Below are positions 47,813 to 60,970 of a stretch of 64,000 bases of DNA, in pieces. Every line of letters starts with the position of its first letter. Position 1 is the first letter of the stretch. Location of the stretch: positions 25,266,247 to 25,330,246 of the forward strand of contig CM057830.1 of assembly GCA_030068075.1 (NCBI GenBank), read 5' to 3'. Below the pieces are notes generated by a model. The model was given only the letters and a program-made list of their open reading frames with translations, had not been told where the DNA came from and did not search any database. Made by a program: the position numbers and the translations under genes. The DNA comes from Paguma larvata (taxonomy: Eukaryota > Chordata > Mammalia > Carnivora > Viverridae).

Positions 47813-50800
47813 TTTCCTCCCATAGCACTCCATATGGGTATGTATAATCTTCACAGAAATTTATGCAGTATGTGTTTCTATAAATATATATGTACTTGGG
47901 CAATAAATACTGCAACAAAACAATATCAAACAGTACATATTGGCTGATAATACATTGCAATTTATGTTAGCAATCTACTCAATTTTGGACACTTAATTTT
48001 TTACAGCTAGTCCTTATTTGAAATAACAAACTCACCTGTGCTGAAAAGCTGACATACGCTTCCCAGATTCCCCTTCAGAGATGAGGGACTTATTTCCTCA
48101 GCTGCTGGTAATGCTCCCGGTACACAACCGTCAGCTGTCAACTTTGGTTGAAGAGCTTTATCTTGCACAAGTTTATACTTCCTTTCCCTATAGCCCATCT
48201 CCAATGGGTGACTGGACGTGAAGTTATAAAGGTCTGGTCCTCTCTCCCCAAATCATAGCAATGCTGAAGGGTCACTTCGACTTCAGTTCTGATGAGGCCT
48301 CTACGGGGAATGCTTCACAGCCCAGCCTCTCCTTCTGTTGCCTTCTGTTAACCTCGAGAACACTCCCAAATAAACCTCCTATCTGCTCACCTGCATCTCA
48401 GAGTCTGCTTCCCAGAAACCCGAGCGGCAACTTTACTTTTAATCAACACTAGGCACTTGGCACTAATATCCAGAACATTCTTGTCCTAAAAACCTCCACA
48501 GGATGGAGGCAAAACTTTTCCATAATAGCATGCACATTTTCTTCCCCTTCCTCCTTGATCAAGCACTTGGGGATTTAAGGTAAGAATGATTTAGAAGAAA
48601 GAAAATGCAAATATCCTTGCATACCTCCCTGGACTCAAACACACCTGTCTCCAGCCACGGAGTTTCTCAACATCATCCCGTCTCTGACGTGAGGCACACA
48701 TCTTACTCAGCTGTCTGAAAACCTGTTTCAACAGAAGGTGCTCCTCTCACCACACTCCAAGAATTTCTTTCTAATCCAAGTAAAAAATTCTTGTCTATTA
48801 GGAAAACACACTTTTTCTGGAGCACTGGGACAACACCTCGAGTAAAACAAGTTTCTCTCTCTCTCCCTTTTAAAGTTTGTAGCATCAAATGGCAACAGGC
48901 TTTGAAACACTCCCGTTGCCCTTTTGATTCCATCTCCGATTCGAAAGTTTGCTCTATGTAGGCGGCAAAAACAGCCCTCGTGATTAATGGGTGTTTTCAA
49001 GTGTGGATCATTTTTCACCAAGGATGACGGCTACGATTAGCAAGAGGGACCTCCACACAAACCTACTTAACCAGCTAAAATTAATATTTGTTTTAAAGAG
49101 TGACTTGACTTGTCTACTTTGGTGGATGATGTAAAATAGTACTGTCAGGTTAGAGGGAAAAGAAGATGTGAAGAGAAGTAACACACAGGTAGAACGAATA
49201 CAATTGCAGGGTCGAGATTTATTTACGACGATCTTAAAACGTGCTTTTAGTCCTGCTACCTATACTGTGACATAGACCTTTCTCTCCCAGCCTTACAGAT
49301 GCTCACGCTGAGAATGATGCAAGTTGTGCAGCTCGCCAGGAACACGTCAGGCAAGGTTTGAGATGCCCGACTCCAGAAAATCCCATGCCATTTCTGCAAA
49401 TAGGAGAAAAAGCAGGACACATGTTCCTATATTATGAGAGTTCCTCTAGATTTGAGGAGAGGATGGAGCATCCAAATTATAACAGCAACATTCTTTGCTC
49501 AATGTTTGCTGTGAATTAAAGCTGATATTTGGAGATGTTATCAAAGACTGGAGAAAGAAAAATAGAATAAAAAAGAAATGGACTAAGATAACGACCACAT
49601 TTTTCCTGTTTTTCAGGGTTGGGAGTCCTTGTTTATACATGTTTATATAATACGGTATATATCTCTAGATGTGTAATGAAAGAAAATGAATATGTATGTT
49701 CATTTCAATTCCTTTTGAAATGAGAAAAGAGATGGCATTCTGTGTCTTCTTTCTCTTTCCAGCTTTTAAATTCCACAATTACGTATAGAGCACTACTGAG
49801 AAATAGGAAAATATAATGAAACGAAAAATGAATTCATTAGATGGTTAGTCTGGTTACAAAGGAATTATATTTCATTGAAACCTCGATTTCTCTGGGAAAT
49901 GTTTTTTGATGTGGAATAATGACTACAATAGGTAAACTGGTAGCCTTCACAATAGCTCATTCTAAAAACCACGGAACGAGGGCGGAAACTTCCATCATCC
50001 TTGCCACAGTGATTTGTTGAGGTGGGCGTGCATGACTTAAGCTAGTCCAATCGGAGTGAAGCTAAGCATTTGCATTTGAAGGTCAAGAAAGGAAAGTTTT
50101 CTTTCATTTTTAATATTGTATGGTGTGCCAAATATATCCTGTAACAGCTATGAAAACGTTGAAGGGCAAAACTGAGCAACGAGCTGGAGCCTTGAGTATG
50201 CCATGCCTGAAGCCCACACAATAGTTCTGTTACATAAGCCAATAATCTCCTTTCTTCTTAAAGCCAGTCTGAATTGGATTTTCCATTAAGTACAATTGAA
50301 GAAATTCTCATTTACGGTCAGGTTTAACTTAAAGGGATACACTGTTTTTACCCAATCATACAATCTATTTAATCATACCTGAATTGCCTGTTTACTTTTT
50401 GATTTTCTTAAATAGATTAGAAACAATATCAATATAACATAATGTTTTCCAAGAAAGATCCCTGCATCAAATAACTCAGTTTGCAAAGTGTTGACACTTA
50501 CTTCATTTTCTTTATCTATATATAAGGTGACTGTATACCCAGTTCACCCTTTACAATCTTAGTTAATTCTTATTGTCTGGCATCATTAATAATGGCACAT
50601 ATTTTCATTCCCTAGTGTATTATGATGTAGGCAATAAATCATAGAATAGACTATAAGCTGAGTTTCAAAATTAGCCATATCCCCTTTGTAAGCTCAGTAT
50701 GACAGGCAAGTGTCTTTAAACTGCCACCTATCTGTGACAACCTCATAGACAGAAGGAACTAACATTATAGATCTCATCCCCTTTAGGATTCTTTAGCTTT

Positions 50801-50855
50801 CCTTGGTTGTATTCTTTCAGGATCTCTTAGGAAGCAACCTGCTAAAACTTGAAGA
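47813..50855. other. Intronic sequence, nothing recognised
   Basis: No CAN-SINE, LINE or exon was recognised here. Short opposing ORFs (48728-49021, 48007-48204) have no domain. Confidence 0.45.
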
Positions 50856-50869
50856 ATGGGTTGCAAGAT

Positions 50870-51165
50870 AACCACGTCCGGGGGGGGGGCACTCCTTGTG
50901 CCTTGCAGCAGCTACATCTTAGCCCCAGAAGCACAGTCTGCCCATGGCGCTTCCTCATGTTCCGGCAGGAACTCCTGCTGCCTGTGCCCGTCCAGCCCCC
51001 ACGCCCTGGGCACCGCTGGAGTAGCCAGCCCCCACTCCCAGATCACCCGGACCGGGGACTCGCTTGGCCCCAGACTTGCGGGAACCTGGACTCGCTGGGA
51101 CCTCCAAGTTATGTGAACCCTCCGGGACCCTCCCGTTCGGATGCCAGGGAATATGGAAGAGGAAG
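50870..51165. other. GC- and CpG-rich island of unknown origin
   Basis: After CCACGTCC and a nine-G run, about 280 bp show high GC and over ten CpGs (CCACGCCCTGGGCACCGCTG, AGATCACCCGGACCGGGGAC, CCCTCCCGTTCGGATGCC). Plus-strand ORFs of 107 and 86 codons overlap in different frames; they are Pro/Ser/Arg-rich with no known domain. The abrupt GC edges suggest an inserted sequence such as an LTR, SINE-related or retrocopy fragment that I do not recognise. Confidence 0.5.
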
Positions 51166-51179
51166 CACCTAAAGTCTAA

Positions 51180-51250
51180 TTAATTTAAATTGAAACAGCC
51201 ACATGTTGCTAGTGGCTACAGAATTGGACAGTGCAGATTTAGAGAATTAG
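51180..51250 (-). mobile_element. Short DNA-transposon relic, hAT-like
   Basis: AACAGCCACATGTTGCTAGT followed by GGCTACAGAATTGGACAGTG matches the terminal portion of a widespread non-autonomous DNA transposon. Family and orientation are uncertain. Confidence 0.45.
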
Positions 51251-51559
51251 AGACAACACATACAGTTAATTGGGAAGTTATTCCTCAAGAACAGAAGAGG
51301 AAATATAAGCACAGTGCATTCAATTCCCCACTTAATTTACATTGTTTTCAGCGGCCTTTGTGTGGTGTGATTGTGACGAAGAGAAGTGATATCTGCTCCT
51401 AAACATTAACTCTAGGGTTGTTCTCTTACATTCACACGTTCAGCCAACTCTGTGAGTCGAAAACTAAGGAAATGGGAAAACAATCACGTCATTTTTATCT
51501 AATTAAAGAGCTCCTTAAGTCTGAAGAAGAAAAAAATCTGGATCTCTTGATCCCTCGAA

Positions 51560-51920
51560 GCTAGCGGGGGTCACGTGACACGTTTCGGGTCAGTGCCTTG
51601 TAAGCAGACCTCTTTTAGGTGGGGTGGACAGAAAAGCTTTCGTTTTCCTTACAAATAGAAGCTGACACCTGGCACATGCGTTTACTCTCCCCATTTCCCC
51701 CCTTTCCATTATAAAACACAGCCAGAGTGCTTAGAGGTGTTGTAGCCATCTTGAGACCACAGGAAGGGAGAAAAGCCACGGGTGAAGGATGGCGGAGGAC
51801 GACTACGGTAGGAGCTGCGACACATGGTTTTGAGACTGCAGGACATACCCTGGAACACAGAATCCTGGAGGGCTTGCTGTGTGAGAAAACCTCCTATCTG
51901 AACAAGCTATCGTAATGAGC
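51560..51920 (+). mobile_element. LTR-like relic (MLT1-type suspected)
   Basis: GGTCACGTGACACGTTTCGG, GCCATCTTGAGACCACAGGA, AAGGATGGCGGAGGACGACT and TGCTGTGTGAGAAAACCTCC follow the order of an LTR-type repeat. CpG content is raised. Confidence 0.5.
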
Positions 51921-52310
51921 ATTTTGTCACACACAGCCAAACGCCATCCTAACCGTCTTAATTGGGAAGAGCAATCCTTTAATTTTTAAACTTCTTAGTC
52001 TAGAGTTATCATTGTTTTGGTTTAATGTGGTAAATTTAACTCCCAGAAGCCTTTCATTCATCACTGACCAAAAGCAAACATAAATCGGGTTGCATTTAAA
52101 AGTTAAAATATGCTCATGCCTTTATAACGGATTGTTAAATTTTAAATGCTAAGTAAAACTAATCATCTGTGAAGATAAAATAAATAAACCATAGTTTATA
52201 AAACCCCTAGTATGCCGTTAGCTGCTACAGCAAAAAGAATACTATGCCGGCCTTCAAGAGAATTTAAATTCATTTCAAGGGTTAAAATAGAAAAATGTAA
52301 AAAGCCAAAT
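51921..52310. other. Intronic sequence, nothing recognised
   Basis: AT-rich; no recognised element. Confidence 0.45.
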
Positions 52311-52565
52311 GACAGTAAGTGTTTTCATATATTTTAAATTTTTTAAAAGTATATTTATTTATTTTGAGAGAGACAGAGACAGCATGAGTGGGGGACAGGC
52401 AGAGAGAGAGGGAGAGAGAGAATCCCAAGCAGGCTCCGTGTGGCTAGCACAGAGTCCAATGCGGGGTTCGAACCCACCAAGCTGTGAGAACCTGACCTGA
52501 GCCTAAACCCAGAGGTCGATGCTTAGCCGAATGAGCCACCCAGGTGCCCCGACAATAAATGTTTT
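52311..52565 (-). mobile_element. CAN-SINE with target duplication
   Basis: Reverse copy with body ATGCGGGGTTCGAACCCACC and head rc ATGAGCCACCCAGGTGCCCC. Flanks GACAGTAAGTGTTTT (52311-52325) and GACAATAAATGTTTT (52551-52565) differ at two bases. The GGTTCGAACCC box B-like sequence of the tRNA ancestor is intact. Confidence 0.94.
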
Positions 52566-54080
52566 AAGAAGTTCAGCTTTACAAGAAAATATATAGTTAA
52601 CGGACAAAATAATTTTGCAGTGAATCAGTGATTAAAAAGACCACTATGGATTGAAGCTATCCAAACAAATTTCACAGAGAAGGCAGGTATAGATTTCAAA
52701 AGCTTCAATGCCCCGACAGACCATTCAGCTCTACATTTCTAATCATTATGATCAACTTTAAGGAGTGTGAAGGAACCCGAAGTCATTGCTGTGGTTACTT
52801 CGTAATTGGATTTGGTTAGAACTCACACCTTGAAATGGCTGCACAGTTCTCATCTAAAAAGCTCCTCACGCTACAAATAAAATACATCCTCGTTTTGATT
52901 TAGAGAACAATTTTACTGTAAAATCTCATTATATGTAGCTTCTTGCCTGCTTGCATTCTTTCCACCCGCTATCATCTGCCCCCAATAACTGTCTTCTTGT
53001 ACTGCCTAACACCTATTATATGACTTAAAAAAAGGAAATGGAACTTGGGGAGGTGTAGTAAAGTGGCAGTCTGATTTTCATGTCAAATTTCTCACAGGGC
53101 ATTTATGGTTCTAAGTGTGGCAGCTTTTTATGATTTTCATACAATGTGACACGACAGAAAAGCTTAGCCTCAAGGGAGTTGCTGCAGATTATTTTTCCTC
53201 TCACGATGATCTCGGTCTCTCAGTTTTAGGGGGGGACGACCATGAAGGAGTTAAGTGCAAATGATCCTTCCCTCTCCACTTCCTTAAGTAGAGATTTATC
53301 TGTACTGTATACTTTTGCCCCAGACTTTGCCCGGGGCTTTACTTTTTCTTATTTCTAGTCAGAAGGTTTAAAACCAATCCAAGAGCTGAACATAGATTAA
53401 ATCAGTTTGGAGGGGAGGGTCAAGTCCACCATTACAAAGTGTATTGTTTCCCTAAGTGAAAGGAGAATATGTCAGGTAAATCAAAACATGTTTACTCTTG
53501 GCATAAATCATACTGAAGATATTCCTTTCCTGAATAAGTTCCAAGAAACACATAATTCTTAAACACAATGCTACCTGTTTACGCAGAAGGAAAACATACA
53601 GATAAGGGAATCTGGAAGGATTTGTGAATTACTAAAATTATATTCAAAGTTATTTTTTTTAAAGAGAATGAAGCATGGACTCACATGACTCTAGAAACCC
53701 TGGTATTATTTTCAGTGAATTCATCAAAGATCGCGAGACTGTGGTCAAATCCTATTGCTTCCATTTCAAAAACAATGCAGCTATGATCACCTCGGAAGTT
53801 TACTGATTAACTTGGATCATGAAAATAAAAACATTAGAACATAGCAGGCAAAAATAAGTTTTAACCCCCAGGTTGTTGGATAAAAATTAACGAGACACGT
53901 GGAAAGAAAAATCTAGCTTAATTTCTTCTCTTCAAGAGAGTCAGGCACATATTATGAGGAAGAAAGGATTCATTCATTCCATCTAATATACATGATTAAA
54001 ACCACCATAGCATTTTTTTCTTGTGGCGATTACCTGTCTTTTTCCCTTTTATGCTTTCCTCAGAGAAGATACATTCTAAA
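52566..54080. other. Intronic sequence, nothing recognised
   Basis: AT-rich sequence without an assigned family or exon. Confidence 0.45.
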
Positions 54081-54084
54081 ATGG

Positions 54085-55490
54085 AAGCCTATATAGTCTT
54101 TGTTTTATTTTTTATAATTTTATCATGTTATTTTTTGAGTTTAACCCATCCCCCCATCTCTCTCCTTCTGGTAACCATCGGTTTGCTCTCTATAGTTAAG
54201 CGTCTGTTTCCGGTTTGCCTCTCTTTTTTCCCTTTGCTTGTTAGGTTTCTTAAATTCCGCATATGGGTGAAGTCATATGGTATTTGTCTTTCTCGGACTT
54301 ATTTCACTTGTCATCATATTCTCTAGCTCCATCCATGTCGTTGCAAATAGCAAGATTACATTCTTAATATTATCCCATTCTTCTGAAGACTATCCCAGTG
54401 TGTGTGTGTGTATCTTCTCTATCCATTCATCAGTCAACGGACACTTGGGCTGCTTCCATAGTTTGGCTGTCATAGATAATGCTGCTATAAATATCAGGGC
54501 CCATGTATCCCTGTGATTTAGTATTTTTGTATTCTTTGGGTGAATATTTAGTAGTCAATTGATGGGTCATAGGATAGTTCTCTTTTTAACTTTTTGAGGA
54601 TCCTCCACACTGTTTTCCAGAGTGGCTGCACCAGATTGCATTCCCACCAACAATGCAAGAGGGTTCCCCTTTCTCCACATTCTCGCCAACACCTGTTGTC
54701 TTGTGTTGTTGATGTCAGCCATTCTGACAGGTGTGAGATGGTATCTCATTGTGGTTTTGATTTGCATTTCCCTGATGTAAGTGATACTGAGTATCTTTTC
54801 ATGTGTCTGTTAGCCATCTGGATGTCTTCTTTGGAAAAATGTCTATTTGTGTCTTCTGCCCATTTTTTAATTGGATTGTTTGGTTTTTCGGTGTTGAGTT
54901 TTATAAGTTCCTTATATATTTTGGATACTAAATATACCAGATATGTCATTTGCAAATGTTTTCTCCCATGCAGTAGTTTGCCTTTTAGGTTTGTTGATTA
55001 TTTCCTTCTCTCTGCAGAAGACTTTTACTTTGATGAGTTCGCAATTATTTATTTTTGTTCTTGTTTCCCTTGCCTCAGGAGATGTATCTAGAAAGAAGTT
55101 GCTACAGCCAATGTCAAAGAAGTTACTGCTTGTGTTCTCTTCTTGGATTTTTATGATTTCAGGTCTCACATTTAGGCCTTTGATCCATTTTGAATTTATT
55201 TCCGTGTATGGTGTAAGAAAGTGGTCTGGTTTCATTCTTCTGCATGTTGCTGTCCAGTTCTCCCAGCACCATTTGTTAAAGAGGCTGTCTTTTTTCCATT
55301 GGATACTCTTTCCTGCTTTGTCAAAGAGTAATTGACAGTATAGTTGTGGGTTCAGCTCTGGGTTTTCTTTTCTGTGTATTATATATATGTTATATATATA
55401 TATATGTTATATATATGTTTTCATATATGTGTATTTTTGTGCCACTACCATACTGACTAGATTACTACAGCTTTGTAATATTGCCGGAAG
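54085..55490 (-). mobile_element. 5'-truncated L1 with ORF2 C-terminal remnant
   Basis: The plus strand carries an L1 3' region, then minus-strand frames with ORF2 C-terminal motifs: [40 protein letters not shown] followed by [10 protein letters not shown], and the upstream part ending at CTACAGCTTTGTAATATTGC. Stops and shifts break it. It is less diverged than the copy at 30.9 kb and is also in the sense orientation to DMD. It lacks the endonuclease and catalytic reverse-transcriptase parts. Confidence 0.93.
55380..55430. repeat. AT-rich microsatellite inside the L1
   Basis: TATATATGTTATATATATAT units interrupt the L1 sequence and have probably expanded within it. Confidence 0.85.
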
Positions 55491-55529
55491 TCTCTCTTTG
55501 CCTATCTCTTTACCTATTCTTTTTATTTT

Positions 55530-55600
55530 TAATCTCCTAGAGCAGATAACACTAATGCCTTTCATCAGTAAGTGTTCAATAAATAACAGATGAATGAAAA
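55530..55600 (+). repeat. L2-like 3' fragment
   Basis: TTCATCAGTAAGTGTTCAAT followed by AAATAACAGATGAATGAA resembles an L2 terminus directly beside the L1 truncation point. Confidence 0.5.
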
Positions 55601-57445
55601 CTTCGTCTTACACCAAGAGGCCTTTAAAGATAGATACTGTATTTCTAATGAATCTGTATGACACTGTAACTCAGGTCTCACAGTGGCCATTTGAGGGAGG
55701 AAATAATATATTAGTAGTATTTATTTTCATTACAAAGTAGAAAATTATCTGCTTTATACGGTGGTAATTACATACATATATATCACTTTAATGCAAGTAA
55801 TCATATATAGAAAAGTGCAAATGTACAAAAGCACTTACTACTAGTTATGTGTGAGCATTGTTTTATCATATTCTCAATTATTTGCTAACACACACAGGAA
55901 ATCCAATGTAAGTCCAAGCTCTTACCCTACTATCTCTTTCCAACACCTTTTCCTAATAGTCCTCTACCTGTCTCTAGCATGCTTTGCAACATAGGTTTTC
56001 AAAGACAATTTGTTGAACTGAGGAATAACATTAGTGTTACCTACCATTACACTAACGTTAAGGGCAATGGTAAGAGGAACTTATATTATTACACTGTAAC
56101 TGAAATTATAGGCTTCTGGGACCCAAAATTATGGTGAAATGAAACCCCCCCCCAAAGCAGGAGATAATATTCAGATTATAATAACATTATATAGCTTTCA
56201 AAAAAGATTAAACTATATCGAATGACTTATACTGCTTTCTTATAAAACAGAGAAGATCACATATTTTAGGTATTTTATGAGAATAATAAAGGCCATTTCA
56301 TATAAAGGAACCCCTATTTAGACCCAAGCAAGGAAACTTTTGAGATAGAATTCACTATTTAAAAACAATGACAAACATAAACTTCCTTATCAGAATCCCA
56401 CTGGTATTTGATTGAAAACACAGTATACTGGCTTTTATCAGAATTCATGTAAATATCATGGTTCGCTTTTACTTGATAAGGTTTTGACAGAAAATTTTAC
56501 AGTGAATTGAACTGAAATGTATTAAGATATGCATTCCTATTCACAGACTTTGAAATATGTAGTTTGGTAAAACTTACGTTTATCTTTCAGCCAAAAAGTG
56601 TAGGGTATCACTTTCTGTAAAAAGATCATTATGACACTTCGAGTGTGTGTGTTTGCAACTCTATGACCTTTGTCTTTAACGGGAGTTTATTTTATCATGA
56701 CCAGAGAGTATAAGCTAAATCATAGTGTTGACGTTGATTTACCTTTACATCCTTCAGTGAAGATAATAGTGAATTTGGCTCTCATTAGGTAGCGAAAGAA
56801 AATTGTATGCATGTGGAGCTCTCCGGAGGAGACATGTACATTTGTCAGAAGATAATTGCAGTACAAAATTTGCAAATATCCTCGGCCAAATAGATTACAA
56901 CATTATTCTTTGTAGAAGGCAACACACGCTTTCTATATATGGAAAGATGGCCCTTTCTGGTATGGTGTTTCTTACACAAGGTTGTAAGGAAATGCAAAGA
57001 TGAGATGATGAGGGCTGGGTGGTTGTTTGTCAAAAGAAAAAAACCCCGAATAATCAATCTCCTTGCCCTAAAATGACCATCATCCAGCTTGTGAAATCTG
57101 GTGGATCCCCATGGAAATAAACTGTGCATAGATTTTTTTGTTTTAAATTTCGTGGAGAAACAAAGGGGTGCTTAAAAACGTGGTGGGGGAGGGTTATAGA
57201 AAAAGACAAAGAAGTAAGAAACATTATTCCCGAGAGGTCTGGATTTACATTAGGACAATGATATTCACTAAATAACCTTTGATCAATTAACTATAGTGTC
57301 TGTAACTTTTCTCATTTGTTGAATAAGGGAAGCTATTTGTAATACCCACTTTTGTGCTATGCTCATGACAACAGAATAATACCAAGAAACAATCTGTTTT
57401 GTTTTCTTTTTACTTTAAACAAACGATCAATGCCCCCCCACCCCC

Positions 57446-57488
<43 letters not shown>

Positions 57489-58590
57489 TTTCAACAATCC
57501 CAGGTCCCTGCTAGACAACTTCTTTTGTCTTAAGATTGTGGCTGAAGTTTTTCAACAGAAGTTAGAATCAGAATGATTCTGGAGCCATTCCATTGCTCTT
57601 TGTGTAGATATAGACAAAGTTCAAAAAATAATCATGGAACTTTTATTAAAGACTTTGATCTTAACAATAAAAAAATTAAACACAACCAAGTAATTATTTC
57701 TCATTTAAATAACACTGTGCCTACTAAAACTGCTTATTCAATTTTTGGATAATGAAATCTCCCAGGTAGAGGTGTAATGTGTAGTTAAAAATGAATCTTG
57801 AACAATGCTATTATCATCTTGTCCAGATTGGCCAATTTGTCTCAACCCCAACCTGGAGAGGTCTTATTAGAGGATAAAACTCCTTTGCCGATTCAATTCT
57901 TTATTCAATACAAGTGCCTGTGGTTTAGATTTAGTGCTGAATTACCTTGAACACCTGGCCAGAGTGACTTGAAAAAATACTATAATTTATTTAGCACAGA
58001 CAATCAGATACCACAAGTATAAAAATTAATGGTATCATATAGCCGCCTAAATCCTATCTGTTGATAGCAGCACAGTTCCCCACAGCTGCAAAGCTCTCCT
58101 CAGTTTGCCAGCCCCCCTCCTATCTCCTTCTCCCTCCCACCCTCCATCCTTTATTCCATTTCTCCTTTCCTCCTCCTCTCTCTTTTTCCCTAATATTCTT
58201 TCCTTCCCTCTTTTCATCCTTCCTTCCCCTCTTCCTTTGTCTTTCCCTCCTCTCTCTCCCAAGTTGTCGTATTTAATCATCACTTTCAGTAAAACACTCT
58301 AGACGTATCTCCCCCTTCATTCAATAGATTATGTCAGTAAAAGAAAAAAGTGAATAATTGTCAAAACAATTTTGTTTCAATTTTACTTAAACAGGTGATC
58401 AAATAGGAAAAGAGCATTTATAAAATCAGATTTCGTTGACACTAAACTATAAATTACAAATCACCCTCTGCTATTAATTCATAATGTTAGGAAATCAACT
58501 TGGAGCTTCATGTATGTTTTACTTTTAAAGGTTTAATATGGATATTTCACATCTGTATTCTTTTACAGTATAATGGTATAGTTTTTTACT
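55601..58590. other. Intronic sequence with an AC microsatellite and a pyrimidine tract
   Basis: Contains (AC)20 at 57447-57486 and a CT-rich tract at 58105-58262. No mobile element or exon was recognised otherwise. Confidence 0.5.
57447..57486. repeat. (AC)20 microsatellite
   Basis: Uninterrupted dinucleotide tract of 40 bp, preceded by a C-rich stretch. Confidence 0.98.
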
Positions 58591-58596
58591 CTAAAG

Positions 58597-58850
58597 TCAA
58601 GTTGCTTAATTTTTAAAAAATGTTTATTTTATTTATTTTGAGAGAGAAAGAGAGAGAGAGAGAGAAACAGATCGAGTGGGGAAGGGGCAGAAAGAGAAGG
58701 AGAGAAAGAATTGCAAGCAGGCTCTGCACTGTCAGCACAGAGCCCAGTGAGGGGCTTGGTACCATCAACTGTGAGATCATGACCTGAGCCAAAACTGAGT
58801 CAGATACTCAACAAACTTAGCTACCCAGGTGCCCCAAGTTACTTAGTTTT
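58597..58850 (-). mobile_element. CAN-SINE with near-perfect flanks
   Basis: Reverse copy with GA tract, body GCACTGTCAGCACAGAGCCC and head rc AGCTACCCAGGTGCCCC. AAGTTGCTTAATTTTT (58599) and AAGTTACTTAGTTTTT (58835) form a decayed duplication. Confidence 0.92.
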
Positions 58851-59299
58851 TTAAATGGCTACATTTTATAATCTTTTAAAAACTTATAACCTTATAATTT
58901 TAACTTCCATTTTTTTTGCTTAATATAATTCACTTAGTAAAAATTACTTTTATTTCAAAATGGTGACAGCCTATTTTTCTAAACTGAGAACAGAACTTAT
59001 GATAAAGGAGAACAGAAGCTTAATCTCAAGTATAAAATTTTGAATTCAAGGTCTAGAACTATGAAAAGCTAACTTCTTCAAATTTCTGGTCCTTACTCCC
59101 TTTCTGGGAACAATATTTCAATCACTGTATGTCTAAGGTTTGATTTGAACTTCGTAAGTTCAAAACTAAGTTCTCCGAGGTTCATAAAATGTTGTTACAA
59201 CCTCTTACCTAATTCGTGGTGCTTTGTAACTGCAAATAACATTCCAGATTCTAATTTCAGTTAAAAATGAAGCTATTCTATCACATTTCATTCACATTA

Positions 59300-59430
59300 T
59301 TCATCAAGCAATCAACGTTTATTGAGAACCAGCTAGCTACTGTCTGTGCAAGGGTCAAATTTAAATTGAAGGTTCTGAGGCATAAATGGTCTTTATTTCA
59401 GGTCTCCAGAGAGCAAAGTTCAACTAGATA
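59300..59430 (+). repeat. Ancient mammalian repeat fragment
   Basis: AATCAACGTTTATTGAGAAC followed by CAGCTAGCTACTGTCTGTGC, and AGAGAGCAAAGTTCAACTAG, suggest an old dispersed repeat of the MIR/L2 class. Confidence 0.4.
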
Positions 59431-59631
59431 AACATATTGCTTCCATCATGATCATCACCTCCTACAAGTCCCCTTTGCTTGCTCCATCATTCATCCTATT
59501 GTACATATTCTTGCTTGAGTTCAGGGGGCATTAATTGCTTATTGGCTGCTCAGTATCCTTTCTCTTTTCTATTTGCAACAGACCCCAATTTCTTTGAAGG
59601 AACCTTTCCCTCACCGTGAGAGGTTTTGGAA

Positions 59632-59887
59632 GGAGATGGTTTTAAATTTTTAAAAAATTTTTATAATGTTTTATTTATTTTTGAGAGACAGAAAGAAAGA
59701 GCGTGAGCAGGGGAAGGGCAGAGAGAGAGAGGGATACACAGAATCTGAAGCAGGCTCCAGGCTCCAAGCTGTCAGCACAGAGCCTGACGCAGGGCTTGAA
59801 CTCACAGACCGTGAGATCATGACCTGAGCTGAAGTCTGCCGCTCAACCGACTGAGCCACCCAGGCGCCCCTTGGAGATGGTTTTAAA
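59632..59887 (-). mobile_element. CAN-SINE, young, perfect 15-bp duplication
   Basis: Reverse copy with body GACGCAGGGCTTGAACTCAC and head rc GAGCCACCCAGGCGCCCC. GGAGATGGTTTTAAA flanks it exactly at 59632-59646 and 59873-59887. Confidence 0.95.
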
Positions 59888-60219
59888 GCAAAGTTCTCTG
59901 CTCTCTTCTACCTAAGAGGTGGGTGTGTGACCCAAGCAAGGTCAACTGGATTTCCTTTTCCAGGACTTTGCATTGTGAACAGCTAAGCACCATGCAGAAA
60001 AAAGAGGGTCACGAAGACAGACTTGAGTAGTTCCTACAGACCAGATGCCCAAGCATGCTCTCAGTGCCTTGTCTTTTTCTAACCTTTTCCCCACGGGCTC
60101 CATGCCATTTCCCGCACAGTGACTTTCTGCTTGACTTAATCAGAGGATGTTTTCTGTTGCTTACATACAGAGGACCCTATTGATATTCAACTAAACTACA
60201 TTTGATGATTTTACTTCTT

Positions 60220-60970
60220 TATTTAAAATCCTTTCAGCGTTGCCACTGCCTGCAGGCTATAATCAAACCCCCTTGTTCTAGCAAGGCAAGATCCCTAATT
60301 TTTAGCCCCATCCCACTCTCTGCAACTTCATCAATTTCATCCTCACCCCCTTAATTTCAGCCATATGGAATCGTAGCTTTTATAACACACTACGCTGTTT
60401 TCCTGCCTCAGGGAAAAGTGTGGTTTGTTTCTTCTGCCAGAATTACCTTTCCATTTTTATATATCTGATTAATTCCAGCTTGTTCTTTAATTCTTGGCTT
60501 GAATTTTACCTTCTTCAAGAAGCTTTTCCTGACAAGGAAAGCTCTTTTCTCTTCCCCTGGCTTAGTCAGATGTCCTCTTCCTGATGTAAGTCCCTAGAGC
60601 ATCTCCCAGCCATGCCCAAGGGGGTAGAAAACTGTGGTGGTTAAGGGTGGAGAGACTGGAACCAGATGGCTTGAGTTCAAATTCTACTGACTTGGCTTTA
60701 GGCAGGTTATTTAAACTTCCTGGGCTTTACCGTCAATGTCACAGTGTTGTTGTGAGCATTAAGTGATACATGCGAAGTACTTAACAGTAATCATAGCATA
60801 TGATTAGTGTTGAATAGGTGCTAGGTATTCTCCTGAGATTTATTTCTATCATAGGGCTATTATCGCTCTTTTTCCTTCACCTACTCTAATCTGTGCATTC
60901 CTATCTTGTCCAACTCTGTATCTCCCAGGCACTTAGTAGTCGCTCAATAAAAATTTGTTAAAGCTATATT
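60220..60970 (+). repeat. L2 relic interrupted by a MIR
   Basis: L2-like sequence (TTCTTGGCTTGAATTTTACC, AAGCTTTTCCTGACAAGG) runs to about 60600, a plus MIR lies at about 60625-60835 (GATGGCTTGAGTTCAAATTC, GTTGTTGTGAGCATTAAGTG), then the L2 end returns (CTCCCAGGCACTTAGTAGTC followed by GCTCAATAAAAATTTG). The MIR appears to have inserted into the older L2. Confidence 0.7.

Noticed and set aside
47518..47960. Ile/Tyr/His-rich ORFs
   Set aside because: Products of the AT/ATAC microsatellite.
52430..52550. tRNA-like sequence (GGTTCGAACCC box) considered as a tRNA gene
   Set aside because: It is the tRNA-derived head of a CAN-SINE, shown by the GA tract, T-rich tail and target duplications.
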